64,000 nt of DNA. Source: Isoetes taiwanensis. Lineage: Eukaryota; Streptophyta; Lycopodiopsida; Isoetales; Isoetaceae. The position numbers and the translations under genes were made by a program. The notes under the pieces are model-generated. The model was given only the letters and a program-made list of their open reading frames with translations. It made no database searches and had not been told where the DNA came from. The stretch spans positions 5,649,311-5,713,310 of the forward strand of contig JAJEKV010000070.1 of assembly GCA_021234155.1 (NCBI GenBank). Direction: 5' to 3'. Of this stretch, positions 12,293 to 23,350 are shown piece after piece (position 1 is the stretch's first letter; every line of letters starts with the position of its first letter).

Positions 12293-12476
12293 TATTCACG
12301 CCAGCGCAGCTTTCAAATCAAACCAATTCACGCCAGCATGTTTTGAAATCAATCAATTCACGCCAGCGTGTTTTCAAGTCAACCAATTGATTTGAAAACA
12401 CGCTGGCGTGAATTCGATTGATTTGAAAAACACCACCGGAATTGGTTTGATTTGAAAGCACGCCGGCGTGAATTGC
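12293..12476. repeat. Modular foldback: three forward and three inverted palindromic units
   Basis: Each unit is about 30-35 bp, roughly ATTCACGCCAGCGTG followed by TTTTCAAATCAACC, and is itself partly palindromic. Units at about 12293, 12327 and 12356 point one way. Units centred near 12405, 12435 and 12465 are their inverted counterparts. The centre is AACCAATT near 12385. The innermost 26 bp arms differ by one base, while the outer arms are diverged but alignable. Two more CACGCC words follow at 12497 and 12538. Confidence 0.8.
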
Positions 12477-12599
12477 ATTAGTAACTTTATTCATTTCACG
12501 CCAGCGTGATTTTTCTCTTCATCAATTCTATTCAAATCACGCCTGTGTTTCTATTCTATGATACCGATTCAATGTCCGTACTATTGCAGTCCATACGTT

Positions 12600-14350
12600 G
12601 AACAAGCTGTACGCCCCGCCAACGATGGGTGGAATATGGTTGCCCATTGCCCACCGCATTGCATGGGTCAAAGTCCGAGGCATTCAAGCCGCTGAGCGGA
12701 CTCGCCGCATGCACAATTATACTGAGAAGAAGAAGACCGCAAGAAAATCAAAGAAAAAAGGTGGTGATGACATTGCGGATCCTTCCAAAGCTCATCCAAA
12801 GTCGACCAACAGACTCGTGATAAGATTGTGTTTTGTAAGGAGGCAAGATGGCTCAAGTGGAATGAATTCGGGACGCTTATGCACAAGGGAAGCCGCCGAT
12901 ACTATGGGTAGGGTGCCTCTGTTGATGTAAGCATCTTTGACTTGAATGTGACAGATGAGAAAGACTCAGGGCTAAACGACGCCGAGACCATTTGGGTTTT
13001 AGACCGCTTAAAGAAGGAAGTCTTATACAAGAAGGGTGCTTTCACCAAGGATAGGATGTCCTTCGCTTGAGTGCCGCAAACATGTAAAGGATGTATGCGA
13101 CAATGAAGTCACCTGTAGGAGCTGAGTTACAAAGGCTATCGGGGGGATGTGGCATTATCCGAAATTGGATTGTTGGGGACAAATACAAGGTCAAGAATGA
13201 TGACATCAAGATGTTTGTATTCTGGTCAAAGGACTTCCTAAAGAATTGGAAGGCTAAAAATACAAAACATAAGGAGACTCTACCCCTAAGGTAATCGGGC
13301 CGAGTTGAGAAGAAAAGTGGCCCTTGTGAAGAAGATTATCGGAGAAGACGACACCATCCAAGATTCAGTCTCCATTGGGTACAAAGGTCTCTTGCCGATT
13401 CAACTTCCGGCCTTAAAAATATATCACTTTTGTGTTGGACAAAGGTGGGAGAGGAGATATGGGCATGAACCGTAAGGACTACAAGAGCTTCTTTACCACC
13501 GATAGGATTGACAACCGAGAGGTCCTTCACTATTGTCATCGTTGTCCTTCGTGAGTCACATCTCATGCACCATCTCGCCGCTCATGATCCGAGTGCCTCA
13601 AAGTTATTAGGGAGGGATGCCTAATATATGATGTTAAGGATAATGAGCCGCGAACGTAACTAAGATGGCACATGTGATCTTTATTATGATATCCATGTTT
13701 GCCGACGAGGAATATGATATTGCTAAGGCCAAGGGTGACAATAGCGAAAGGCATGGGAATGTTTTCTTCTAGATGATCCGCACTTAAGAACTATATTCTT
13801 TCATACGGATCGATCATCCGTAATCGGATGAGTCAAGAGGATGAGGATCGGGACCCCCTCCTAAGTGGGGAAATCAAGTACGAGCTACAAACTAAGGAGA
13901 AGGGCCCTTAAATAAAAATGGATTTCCCGCCTATGGTCGCTTACCTCGCCGAGACATTTGCTCCAATTGATACAACCCGCTTTGGAGCTTCATGTTGGAG
14001 GTTATATTGCCCGAGAGGCTCTTATGGGTGCAAGAAGATGTCACCGCTTTGTGAGTGATGAGCAGCCAAAGACTTTCTTGAACCATTCCTCATGCATGTG
14101 CTTGCCAAGTCTCCTAAAGGCCCTTATGGCAACCTGAAATCATCAAGAATCAAAAGTCTCAGACTTGTCCAATTCGAAAGTGGACGCTGCTCCCGGAGAG
14201 GGAACTAGTAACTGCACCGATAAGGAAAGCAAAGAATGAACAAATAGCCGCTAAACCGGTTGCTCAAAGTACCGTGGATGGCGGCGAACTTAGGGAATAT
14301 CCTTGCCCACATTGCGGGTGATGCAAGCAACAATAGAGTAGATTCACAAA
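12600..14350 (+). other. Coding-like but heavily broken DNA
   Basis: The composition resembles coding DNA, and frames such as the one at 13091-13294 (KVKNDDIKMFVFWSKDFLKN) look protein-like. Stops and frame changes occur every 60-100 codons, and I can assign no family. It lies between two other decayed coding pieces on the same strand, so it is probably the middle of one dead element. Confidence 0.35.
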
Positions 14351-14617
14351 GTTTAACAATGAAATAATTGGACAGGAAACCGAAATGAAGGCAACGGCGC
14401 TCTAGTGATTCTGGTTTGCCAAATCAATAGTAAAATAATGTCACGCAGAAGGACGCAAATGAAACTAATAGAAAATAACAATTCTAACAATGTAAGAAGA
14501 CGAAGATTAAGGGTGGCGGAGGGGAGAATGACGATGACTAAAGTGGAACCGAAGATGATAGGTATGGCCTTGCCCACGAAATAGCGCCACGATGATTTAA
14601 TTTGTATTACCTTTGAA

Positions 14618-14715
14618 TTAAATCGCCAAGCGTGCTTTGATTATTTTTCGTTGTCAAACTAAATCACGCCCGGCGATTTGGTTATGACTATTTCAAATCA
14701 CGCTTTGGCGCTTTG
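14618..14715. repeat. CGCC/GGCG motif cluster
   Basis: Within 100 bp are TCGCCAAGCGTG, ATCACGCCCGGCGAT and ATCACGCTTTGGCG, all variants of the CACGCC...GCGTG palindrome. The cluster sits directly upstream of the HAD-phosphatase remnant. Confidence 0.6.
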
Positions 14716-14781
14716 TATTGTTTGTGTTATCGTGATCTTGTCGACCGGATACATGTTTGATGTTTCAGCTTCCATTGCGCT

Positions 14782-15265
14782 TCTAAGAAGGTTGTGGTGT
14801 TCGACCTAAACGGAGTCCTTTGCAAGACTTTTCCTCAAAAATAAAGTGGCTAGAGAACAAGGTTCATCGGACACCGAGAATCAAACACCAAGTGGATCTA
14901 TCCGCCAGCACTTGAAGGAGATGCTAGACGAGGCATTCAGGTTATTTCGAAGTTGGTATTTGGTCATCCATGGAACTAAGGAACATCAAGGATACTTTGG
15001 AGGCACTTTGGGGAAATGCGTAGAAATTGGTTGACCCTTTGGGATCAGAACAAATGTGTGAAGTTCACTAATCCCAAGGATCCAACAGTGCCTATCTTCA
15101 TCAAACACTTGAGTAACATGATGGACTAACTTGGTATCGAGAATAAGGATGATATAATCATAGTGGATGATGATGCTCTCAAATGCTTCTACAATCAAAC
15201 ACAGGCCTCCGAATCCACCATCTTACGATCCAAAAACTTTGGGACAGATGATTTTCCGTGAAGTT
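14782..15265 (+). pseudogene. FCP1/NIF-type HAD phosphatase-like remnant
   Basis: The first segment reads KKVVVFDLNGVLCKTF, a HAD motif I of the D-L-N-G type found in FCP1/NLI-interacting phosphatases. After an in-frame stop, other frames give LKEMLDEAFRLF, then IWSSMELRNIKDTLEALWG (the W-S-S motif II region), LWDQNKC, IFIKHLSNMMD and finally IIIVDDDALKCFYNQ, which corresponds to the D-D motif that closes the family's active site. The motifs appear in the right order over about 160 codons, the family's normal domain length. Reading it needs at least three frame changes and passes two or more stops. It is therefore a dead copy, probably carried in a mobile element because neighbouring fragments are repeated elsewhere in the window. 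Confidence 0.65.
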
Positions 15266-15720
15266 TGTGTCTATTATGCATAATTTGGCTATGGGGATGA
15301 CGGGTGGGTGAAGTGTTAGATTCGCACTTAACCGGATAGAACGGCCGACATGGAACCACACCTTGTTAAATACGTGGAAAAACATGGATTGATCCCTTAA
15401 TGTTTTATTGGAATATATGATATTTTTGTATGATATTTGTGCCATGTATCGATAATTTCGAGTCTGGAATTGCCTCGCAAATAATGCAATTTGTTATTAT
15501 CAAACCTAATATTATCATCTATTGAGCAAGCAATATTTGTCTCATCTATGTTAGCAACTTGCTCTTCATTTCTGCATATTTCAATTCGCATATGAAAAGT
15601 CACACGTGAATCGCAACCTTATGTTATTTTTGAAGTCCAAAAAAAAAGATTAAAAAAAACAAAAACCCCCTAGAAGACAATAGCAGGTTGGCGTGATTTT
15701 GGAGTTGACATAATCCCAAT

Positions 15721-16077
15721 TTAATTGGATGATGGTTTAGGAACTTGGCCTGGATTCCTCACCATCGGCCTCAATATTTCTCTTGCATGCTCAGGGTCAT
15801 ACCTCCTGCTAACAAGACTTGACTTATGTGATCTCACCAGACGGTCAACATGGATGGGATGTGTAAAAGATTGGCCAAGTGGGTAGTTGTCTGCATACTT
15901 GACTAGCCTACTCATTGCCTCCAGCTGCAATTTCTTTTCGGAGTCATTTTCTGCCAAAATGCCATCAACTATTGCAGCGGGGATGTCCTTTCCTAAGTCC
16001 AGCAATCTTCGTACATCCCTGATATCATTTTGATGCTTCATCTCCTCCAGGTAGTAACTTGGAGAAGGTCCTCGCAA
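15721..16077 (-). pseudogene. Unnamed repeated protein family, copy 2 (118-codon open frame)
   Basis: This is an open frame on the minus strand with RRLLDLGKDIPAAIVDG, QLEAMSRLVKYADNYPLGQ and IHVDRLVRSHKS. It matches the broken plus-strand copy at 11375-11990. It is mostly helical and charged, with no metal-binding or catalytic motif I can name. The opposite orientation of two copies 4 kb apart, with the HAD-like remnant between them, suggests an inverted or nested transposon. It may be a fragment of a longer protein, since frames continue poorly on either side. Confidence 0.4.
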
Positions 16078-16159
16078 AAGCTCTCCTCACTACAGACACC
16101 CTTCACTAATAGAAACTGGAGTGAGGGGCGGTATTTTGAGGCCATCCGTTATTTGAAAC

Positions 16160-17250
16160 ATGACTCAAAGACTCATGTCCTTCTTCATCGTAACCATCTT
16201 TGAAAGCAAGGTTGCCTTGGCATGTTTAAATCGACGAGATCTTTCTTGTGGTTCTTCACAACCTCCACTAGGAGTTGACAACATATGTCATCCCGCCTCA
16301 CAAGTGATAAGAATATCTTGTTTCTTCATAAGATCGGTCTCTTTCTTTACGAGTGTAACACAAGATCCACCTTACCATTTGTTTTGCCTACATCAACATA
16401 CCACTCCTTGCCGCCATCCATCTTCTCCTGGGGCATGGAGGATCTCGGTGGTTCCGCTCTAATAATGGATCCGCTATCATCCATCGACAATGCATAGGAT
16501 AATGCGTTCTCATTGGGCTTTCCCTTCTTCTGGAGCTGGAGCTCGCTGGAGTATCTTCCGAGCCTCTTGCTTTCTTAGGAGGAGGTGTAGGAGCTACCAT
16601 TCGGTTTTGTCTCTTCTTCCCCGCAAACGAGGGTGCAATACACGCTTTAGCGCAATTTCGGTGGTCATCAATTCCGGCCAGGCTAAAGTACGAATGGCAT
16701 ACAAAGTCCCAATTACGATTATGCACTCATAAGGCGTGCAATTATAGCATGCCGAACAAACACCGAAGGCAGCCAACTAAACACTACGGTCATACTACTT
16801 TACAAATTATAGATAGAACAGTTAATCACGAGCAGGACAATTTAACACAGGAAGGACATTTATTAATGCGAGATGTAAATACAAGTCACTGCAGAAATGA
16901 GCGCCTAAAGAAATGATAGACAGAGTGTGAGCAGCTATAGAAATTTAAGTCAACGCTACAAAAATAATAGACGCGAGTATAGGCGTAAGATACAGAAAGC
17001 AAATACAAGAAATACGAGCAATGAACAATGAATGAATAACACGCTAATGATGACAATACGACCTTGAGCATCTTCTCTCGTCCTACCGAGTTTGGAGCAA
17101 AGACGACCTTTGGGCGGCATCTTCACGATGATCTTGAGCGCCTCGGAGTTCTTGAGTTCCCGAAGCCTTCTGGTTCTTGAGCGTCCTGAGCAAGTCGACA
17201 ATTAAAAAGCAAGAAATGGAATTCAAAAACTTATATAGATTTCCATAAGG
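16160..17250. other. Unassigned DNA with weak minus-strand frames
   Basis: Minus-strand frames at 16388-16726 and 16956-17201 contain proline/serine- and arginine-rich stretches (VAPTPPPKKARGSEDTP; MPPKGRLCSKLGRTRED). They could be decayed exons, but nothing can be named. The remainder is AT-rich. Confidence 0.3.
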
Positions 17251-17258
17251 CGATTAAG

Positions 17259-17415
17259 TCGGCTTTCGATCGACGGGTTTCATTCGGATCGACTTTTGAT
17301 CGACGATCCGATAGAAGCGAGCGGTTATTAAAATTTTGCGGATCGACTTTTAATCGACGGTCCGATAGAAGGGAGCGGATATTTAAATTTCCCGGATCGA
17401 CTTTTAATCGACGGT
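17259..17415. repeat. 54-bp tandem repeat with GATCGAC palindromes
   Basis: Units start CGGATCGACTTTT at 17285, 17339 and 17393, with a partial unit before. Each carries GATCGAC-TTTT-(G/A)ATCGAC and a CCGATAGAAG core. It is a CpG-rich minisatellite. Confidence 0.8.
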
Positions 17416-17590
17416 TAGCAATCTTACAATTGGGCCTAATGGATGGGACGCGATTGTACGAGCAGTAAATGGCTCTACGACCGTCGTATTGTCAAATCCC
17501 ATAATTAGATTTCACTCAGCGGCTAGAAAAGCAGTACAATTAACGGATAATTTGAAACTACCACCTAATCTTGCCGCCAGCCTTTATTGT

Positions 17591-17660
17591 CATTCGAACT
17601 CGAAAGAACTTGAAAGAACAGGAAGAACTCGAAAGAACTCGGAAGAACTAGGAAGAAGCC
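17591..17660. repeat. 10-bp GAAAGAACTC minisatellite
   Basis: Imperfect tandem copies of GAAAGAACTC/GGAAGAACTA occur here, followed by an AG-rich tail. Confidence 0.75.
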
Positions 17661-17748
17661 AGCGCCTGAGCGATGTCGAGCGCCTTCATGTAAGTTCATC
17701 TACTCTTCCAGAACCCAAGCTTCAAATTAATCCCATGATCTTGCGACA

Positions 17749-18000
17749 TTGAACAGCGTTGGAGAAGAATGCTACATGCTGACGACGAATTTGAAGAGGA
17801 GGGTGGGAAATTGCAAGATAGAATCAGTCGATCTGGAAGCAATCTGCCATGGAGTTCCTCTTGGAAATGATCATGTGAAGATTCTAGTAACCAGTTGCCA
17901 TTTCAACGACGAAGCATTACCTAGAAGGCATCCTGATGGAGACACAGTGGGTGAAAGCATCGGAACCTTTGTTGCATGGCCAGTAATTTGCTTAAAGAAG
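17749..18000 (+). CDS. Exon with DUF8039-like domain, probably transposon-derived
   Basis: The frame contains NCKIESVDLEAICHGVPLG, HVKILVTSCHF, ALPRRHPDGDTVGESIGTFV and AWP. The order HG-x-P-LG, a beta strand, LP-P, TVGEA-G and AWP is the pattern I remember for the short domain (DUF8039) found in plant CACTA-type and related transposon proteins. The segment ends at 18000 before GTGAGT, a good splice donor, so it is likely an exon. The ATG at 17749 is only the first in frame; the exon may start later at an acceptor. No neighbouring exon could be joined with confidence. Confidence 0.5.
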
Positions 18001-18479
18001 GTGAGTTTCATTTTCTTGGAAGGCATAGAGGAAGATTGAGTGCTCATACTAAAATGCACAAGCTGATTCTGTCATATGTATGAAATTAAAACGCTTGCAT
18101 GCCAGACCATTCATTCAATATTGCAAAACTATAAGGCCTGCAGACCAGAGCATTCAGGAATTTAAAAAACACTGTATTCTTTACATGGATGGGATATTCT
18201 TTAAAAAACCTACATTCTTTACATTATTTTAATTACATCTATGTGTTATTCATCCGTGTGTTATTCCTCAGTAGTCTCAAATGCTGGCACAATAGTCTCA
18301 AATGCTGTTGAAAAAAGATAAACTGGCATATAAGATTCTGGCAAATAAGATGGTGCAGCTATTGGAATATTACCCAAAATGGCTTCGAGGTCTGCAACTC
18401 TAATTATCAGCTTAGCATTCTCCATTTCAAGCCCCTCCAGAGCACGACACTACTCATTGAATAAGCTTATGCTTGTCGC

Positions 18480-18615
18480 CTATGCTGGCACAGGAGGAAC
18501 TTTAGTTGAATACGCGCCAGGTGTATGTTCAATTGAATACGCGCCAGGCGCGAATTCATAAATCTGTAAGTTAGAGAGAAAAAACAAATTAGTGATTTCG
18601 CGCCATGAGCTAATA
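18480..18615. repeat. GCGCCAGG and TTTCGCGCC motif cluster
   Basis: ACGCGCCAGG occurs twice (near 18511 and 18540) and TTTCGCGCC near 18597. TTTCGCGC matches the plant E2F-site consensus. The cluster lies just left of the large foldback, which carries the same motifs in both arms. Confidence 0.6.
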
Positions 18616-18659
18616 CCATTCACTTGTAATTTAAATGCCATGCGTGTATCCTGTATTGT

Positions 18660-18991
18660 ACTTTAAAGCAATACTGTAATTTCTTCAGAAGCTGTACTGT
18701 AATTTTTAAATTTGAGAGAGCTGAAGTGAAATCACGCCAGGCGCGAAATATGTTTGTGTGCAAAATGTTTACATTGTACAGGTCCAATACATGCCTGGCG
18801 TGAACTGCATAAAGCTAATTACTGTATGCAATTCACCCCATGCGTGTATTGGACTGCTTGACAATTTAAACATTTTGCACACAAACATATTTCGCGCCTG
18901 GCGTGATCTCACTTCAACTCTCTCAAAACTAAGAATGAAAGAGCTAGAATTCAAAACAGCTTCTGAAGAAATTATAGTTATGCTTTCAAGT
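18660..18991. repeat. Large foldback with arms of about 150 bp and a 15-bp loop
   Basis: The left arm (18660-18810) and right arm (18825-18991) are reverse complements with scattered mismatches. Both contain TCACGCCAGGCGCGAAATAT, TTTGTGTGCAAAATGTTTA, CCAATACA and TAATTTCTTCAGAAGCTGT. The central 95 bp of each arm pair best. Such a structure is expected of a foldback MITE or of a gene for a long hairpin RNA. No ORF uses it. Confidence 0.85.
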
Positions 18992-19219
18992 TAGAGTTGA
19001 CACTAAAGAAACATATTGCAGTCATTAAATCCTTGTATTGCCATTGAAAATTTTTACATAGGGCCTTTTATTAGAGTTGCCAAAATTGAAAACACCTTCT
19101 GCAGAAATTATAGTTCTGCTTTCAAGTTAGAGTAGAAACTAAAGAAACATATTACAGTCAGTAAATCCTTGTATTGCCATTGAAAAATTTTACATAAGGC
19201 CTTTTATTAGAGTTGCCCA
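18958..19219. repeat. 130-bp tandem duplication
   Basis: Two copies share TTCAAGTTAGAGT, AAATCCTTGTATTGCCATTG and GGCCTTTTATTAGAGTTGCC. The first begins inside the right arm of the foldback, so the duplication happened after the foldback formed or includes its edge. Confidence 0.85.
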
Positions 19220-19362
19220 GCTTCGTTACAAAATTACGGTTCTAGGCGCTTTTAAGAAGATGCCTAGCTCCATTCATAATCATCCTCATTTGAGGCCTTT
19301 TTTGGAGATGCCCACCGCTCTTCCGAACCAAAAACTAAATAACAAAAACAAAAAAAAAAAAT

Positions 19363-19566
19363 TCAGCCCTCTACCTCCTCCTCTTCTTCCTCATCCTCTT
19401 CTTCCTCCGAGCTTTCATCCGCCATCTTCGCCGATGATGTCTTGGCAACATCTTCGCCTTCTGGAGGAGGAGAGGGCCCCATAATCACCTTTTTTTTTTC
19501 GTCTAATTCTTCCCCTTCATTCTTCACCTTCCTCCATTTCTTCTTCTTTTCAATCTCGTTCTCCAT
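19363..19566 (-). CDS. Acidic open frame, function unknown
   Basis: This is a 67-codon frame rich in Lys then Glu (KKKKWRKVKNEGEELDEKKK; SPPPEGEDVAKTSSAKMADE; a terminal Glu run). It resembles the low-complexity tail of a nuclear protein, but it overlaps a CTT/CCT microsatellite and has no folded domain. It could be an exon or simply a repeat-driven frame. Confidence 0.2.
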   Translation of the reverse strand: MENEIEKKKKWRKVKNEGEELDEKKKVIMGPSPPPEGEDVAKTSSAKMADESSEEEEDEEEEEEVEG

Positions 19567-19639
19567 CTCCTCATCTGAATCAAGGGATTATGGGGGGACC
19601 GAGGGGCTGCTCGTCTTCGGTGCTCGATAATCTTTTCCG

Positions 19640-20470
19640 GCTGAAGCTTGCCCCAGAATAACTCCTCGCAATTATCCCGACTGTAGTGCGGAAGGCAGTG
19701 ACATCTGCCGGGGGGGAATGGATTTCTTTATCAATTTTTTTCGCCTCTTACGCCTCTGGAGAGGCGAGTCCCACGGATGGAGCGGGACGAGGGCCAGCAA
19801 AGATGGCTCACCATGGTAGAAGGTGCTAGAAATCAATGAAGGCGCTTAGAAGGAAGAAAGGATTGGCGGTTGAAAGAATGGAGGGTTTCATGCAAGATAT
19901 AGAGTAGTTGCATGCAAGGTTTCTTATAGGCGCGGTTGTAATTATGATTCCATCACATCATACAAGATTTATATCATATACGAATTACCTATCATTACTT
20001 CTATTGAATTAATTACCCTAGGTTATCATTAATTCTATAGAATTACCCACATGTCACTATACTTAAAACCTATGTTTTCATTAATTTTGTATAATTATCT
20101 AGACCCCAAATTTATACTTACAACCAACTTTGGCCCATCTAGATTTACTTACCTATACTTACCTCATTAGTACTACTAGCATACACCCTATGTTACCATT
20201 AATTTTGCAATAATTGCCTACACCTAAGCTATACTTACAACCTATTTTTGCTGCACTTACAACATATATTTGTCCATTTAATGGTTTTTTTGGTATTTCT
20301 TAAAGTTCCTTTTAATCGGTTCTCAAAATTACTTTGTCCTTTTTTCGAACTAATATTAAGACATTTCACTTTATATAGGTGAAGCGTGTGGATCCTAAAA
20401 AGGGTAAAAATGTAATACCTATCCCCCCAACATGTTTCAACATTGTTACCACATGTTCTTATCACATTGT
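19640..20470. other. AT-rich intergenic DNA
   Basis: No gene recognised. The 19980-20260 part is very AT-rich with repeated TTACCTA and ACTTACAACC words. Confidence 0.4.
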
Positions 20471-20479
20471 TACCCCATT

Positions 20480-23350
20480 GTAAACATTGTTCTTGTAGGT
20501 CAATGCTGTGGACCACCCAAAGGGTGTTGAGGCTGAGACTACTAAGCAAATTATCCTCTATAGTAGGTTGGATTGGATGAATAAGAAGGTGAAACCAAGC
20601 ACCAATGCAATAAGAAGCTAGTAGGTGAAGGAACTATCATACTAAATGATCCTATCCAGTCACCAATGTTGAAAGGTTAGGAGAGGATAAAGTGGGTGTG
20701 GCCATAACAAGTTTAGAGGAAAAATGGAAGGAAAAAAGGATCAAATCACCGTGATTGCACCGCTTGTATTAAACAATTGAGGTTCCATGCATCATGCCAT
20801 GGCCTATAGCCCCGCATTGAGTTAATAGGAGAATTCCTTTACCGAGCCGAGGTTGTGGATGACACCGATTTTCTTAATGCACCTCCAATAGCTGCCAGAC
20901 CACATTTTCAGAGAAGAGGGCACACCCATTGGTGAAACATTATCCTAGCAAGAGGTCCAAGTCAAGTAGTGATTGTTCACGTGAAGCTCCTGACTAAGGT
21001 AAGGGAATGGAATGTTGTTGGGATAATTGTGTTCAGAAGTTTGAAATTGATGAATTGGTGGAAGCAAGAGCCACCTTCCAAGAGTATACTTGTGATGAGA
21101 GGAGGACTTACATGTACTCCATTCATGAGCTTGCACTTCAAGATGAAAATTTTCCAAAGAAAAAAAAAAAAACACCGCTAGGGACATGGATATGTAAAGT
21201 TGCATGGATACATATTCATGGTATTCCAATTTCATCTTGGCAAAATTGGCAAGCAAGTCATGCAAAGGGGAGTAAAATTGCATTACATGGAAATAATGGC
21301 ATGTTGAGGCCAACTTCTAGGATCCCGGCTGCTAGGGAGGTTTTGAAAAATATGTTGAATTCAATGCTGAGAATATACCACATAAAAAGTAGGAAAGATC
21401 AACAGGGAAAAATAGTTGTCGAGAAGAGATTGCCATCCCATTGTACCCTTAAGAGCATATTGGAGGAAGTGAATGCTTTGCTTCGAGAACTACAAAACCC
21501 TGCAATATCTCAACCCACCTTCGGTGACTATGGAGCAAGCACTTCAAGCATGTCACTATAGACACTTCAACAACTTTGCAAAGTGCAACTTGTGTGCTAA
21601 GTTGAAAGAGATTCTTGATAAGACCAAGCAACCAAGCCAAAGGGCTAAGATAAGGGAGCAAATGAAAGATCACATGACGCACCAACTATCATGTAGATCC
21701 ACTTATTGGATGTGGAGAACATTATCATGTTTCAACCCAATAACTATGTTTGTATTATACATGACAAGATGGATCAATCAAAGACTTGTTTGCCACAAGA
21801 TAGTTACATACCCAAGCAAATCAATAGAGCTTATCCTTTGCAAGTCTCTCCTCGACAGCAATAGTGCATGGCTCAAAGCCAATTTATTATGGCCATTTTA
21901 GTTTGCAATTGTGGAGTGATGATCCCGATTTTCATATTGGAAGTGTGATGAGGTGCTTGAGGAACTATGAGAGTAGTTATTCTGGTGACCTCCACAACCC
22001 CGAGGTGGTAGCCAACCACTCTTCGCATTGTTGGATAGAAAGCCTAATAATTTAGAGAAGTTTACTAAGGCAAGGTTTAGGAAGTCGTGCTTCTGAACAC
22101 GTTGGAGCCAAGTTCACGCCCCCAACCTCGAGATCTACCACCAAGGTTCCTCCTCCAACTTGACAATTGTCCGATGTAATAAAAAACAGTATATGTTCTC
22201 ATTCCTATCTTATTTAACAGCCGTAAGTGTCTTTGAAAGAGTGAATTTAGGGTTCTTAATGCCCTGACATACTCATGAGGATGTGGATGCATTGTTTGGG
22301 AAGTATAGTGCCAGCTTGAAATTTCAATCATGGACCAATCTTCCTAGACTAATGGAAGTGCTTAGTGAATGCATTTCACCTTCTCCTATAGGGTTGATCA
22401 TACAAGAGGTGCCTAATTGGAAGATTTTTATCGAAGGTTATGCTCTTGATATGGAAGATCAATCTAGACCTCTTCAATTACACTTTCTCGGGTCATGGGA
22501 AATAAGCCAATCATGCAATGGAAGATGAGACCTTCGATGATAAATGGAGGCCGATGAGGGAGTACCTATATGGCACGAAGATGAAAATGGTAAACCTAAG
22601 ATTCCAAGGGTTAACCAAAAGCTCTTAATGCTTCTTTTCCAGAGGTGGATTCATTGCAAAGCACATTGACGGCATTTCTGAATACATCAAGTATTGGAAA
22701 ATAACCCCGATGATACCAACCTTTGCATTGATAGATTATTGGACACTCGGGTACATGGATTATTGGGACAAGTAGACACACATCCTCCGATGAACTCAAA
22801 GATGGATGGCTACCTAAGACTAGGTGGAGAGACTTGATAACACCCGAGGAAGCCGATGATGTGGTTAGTAGTATTCGAAAGTCCATGGCTCCTCCAAATG
22901 CTGAAAAACACTATGTTGGTCCTAGGAAAGGAAGGCCTAAATATCTCTACCTGGAGGATTATGATCCCAAAGATGACTTGCTTTGCCATCAATTTGCACT
23001 TATAGTACCGGAAATGCCATTGAGATATACCCCCTCGTGGATGATGGGTTACACCATCTCGCAGGTTTGCAAAGAAGTAGGTGACCGCAATGTGAACAAA
23101 GTTCGGTGGGTGGAGTGGTGGTGTCCAAAGGCACCCCGCTAAATGCAAAGGGAGAGGAAGAAAGGTATAAAGACCGTTGGACAAAGAGATGGAAGAGAAA
23201 CCCTATTGAAGGGGATGATTGGGTTGAGTTAGATACTATTTTATTTTCATGGACCCCAAAGGTCATCCTGTGCAAGACCCCTTAGGGTTACAATACCTGT
23301 GGAAGTGAGGAAGAAAGCTATGATATCTCTAGGGGTCACTTCTGAGAAGT
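20480..23350 (+). pseudogene. Degenerate transposable element, copy B
   Basis: This is the plus-strand counterpart of 4790-7590. In order it shows DELVEARATFQEYTCDERRTY (near 21050), GTWICKVAW and IHGIPISSWQNWQ (near 21185-21250), VVEKRLPSHCT (near 21415), NFAKCNLCAKLKE (near 21570), QLSCRSTYWMWRT (near 21690), an MTRW/DKMDQ-equivalent segment (near 21760), LWSDDPDFHIGSVMRCLRNYE (near 21915) and CHQF..V, MGYTISQVCKEVGDRNVN and DRWTKRWKR (22990-23200). Frameshifts near 21000, 21470, 21860 and elsewhere, plus several stops, show it is inactive. The longest uninterrupted piece is 184 codons (21007-21561). The 5' limit rests on shared sequence with copy A (CTCTATAGTAGG near 20560). No terminal inverted repeat or target duplication was found. 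Confidence 0.7.

Noticed and set aside
17871-18059. Minus-strand frame opposite the DUF8039-like exon
   Set aside because: It is a shadow of the plus-strand coding frame, with no motif of its own.
21007-21561. 184-codon frame as a host gene
   Set aside because: The same protein occurs, broken, at 6.0-7.0 kb on the other strand, and frames continue out of phase on both sides; it is part of a transposon.
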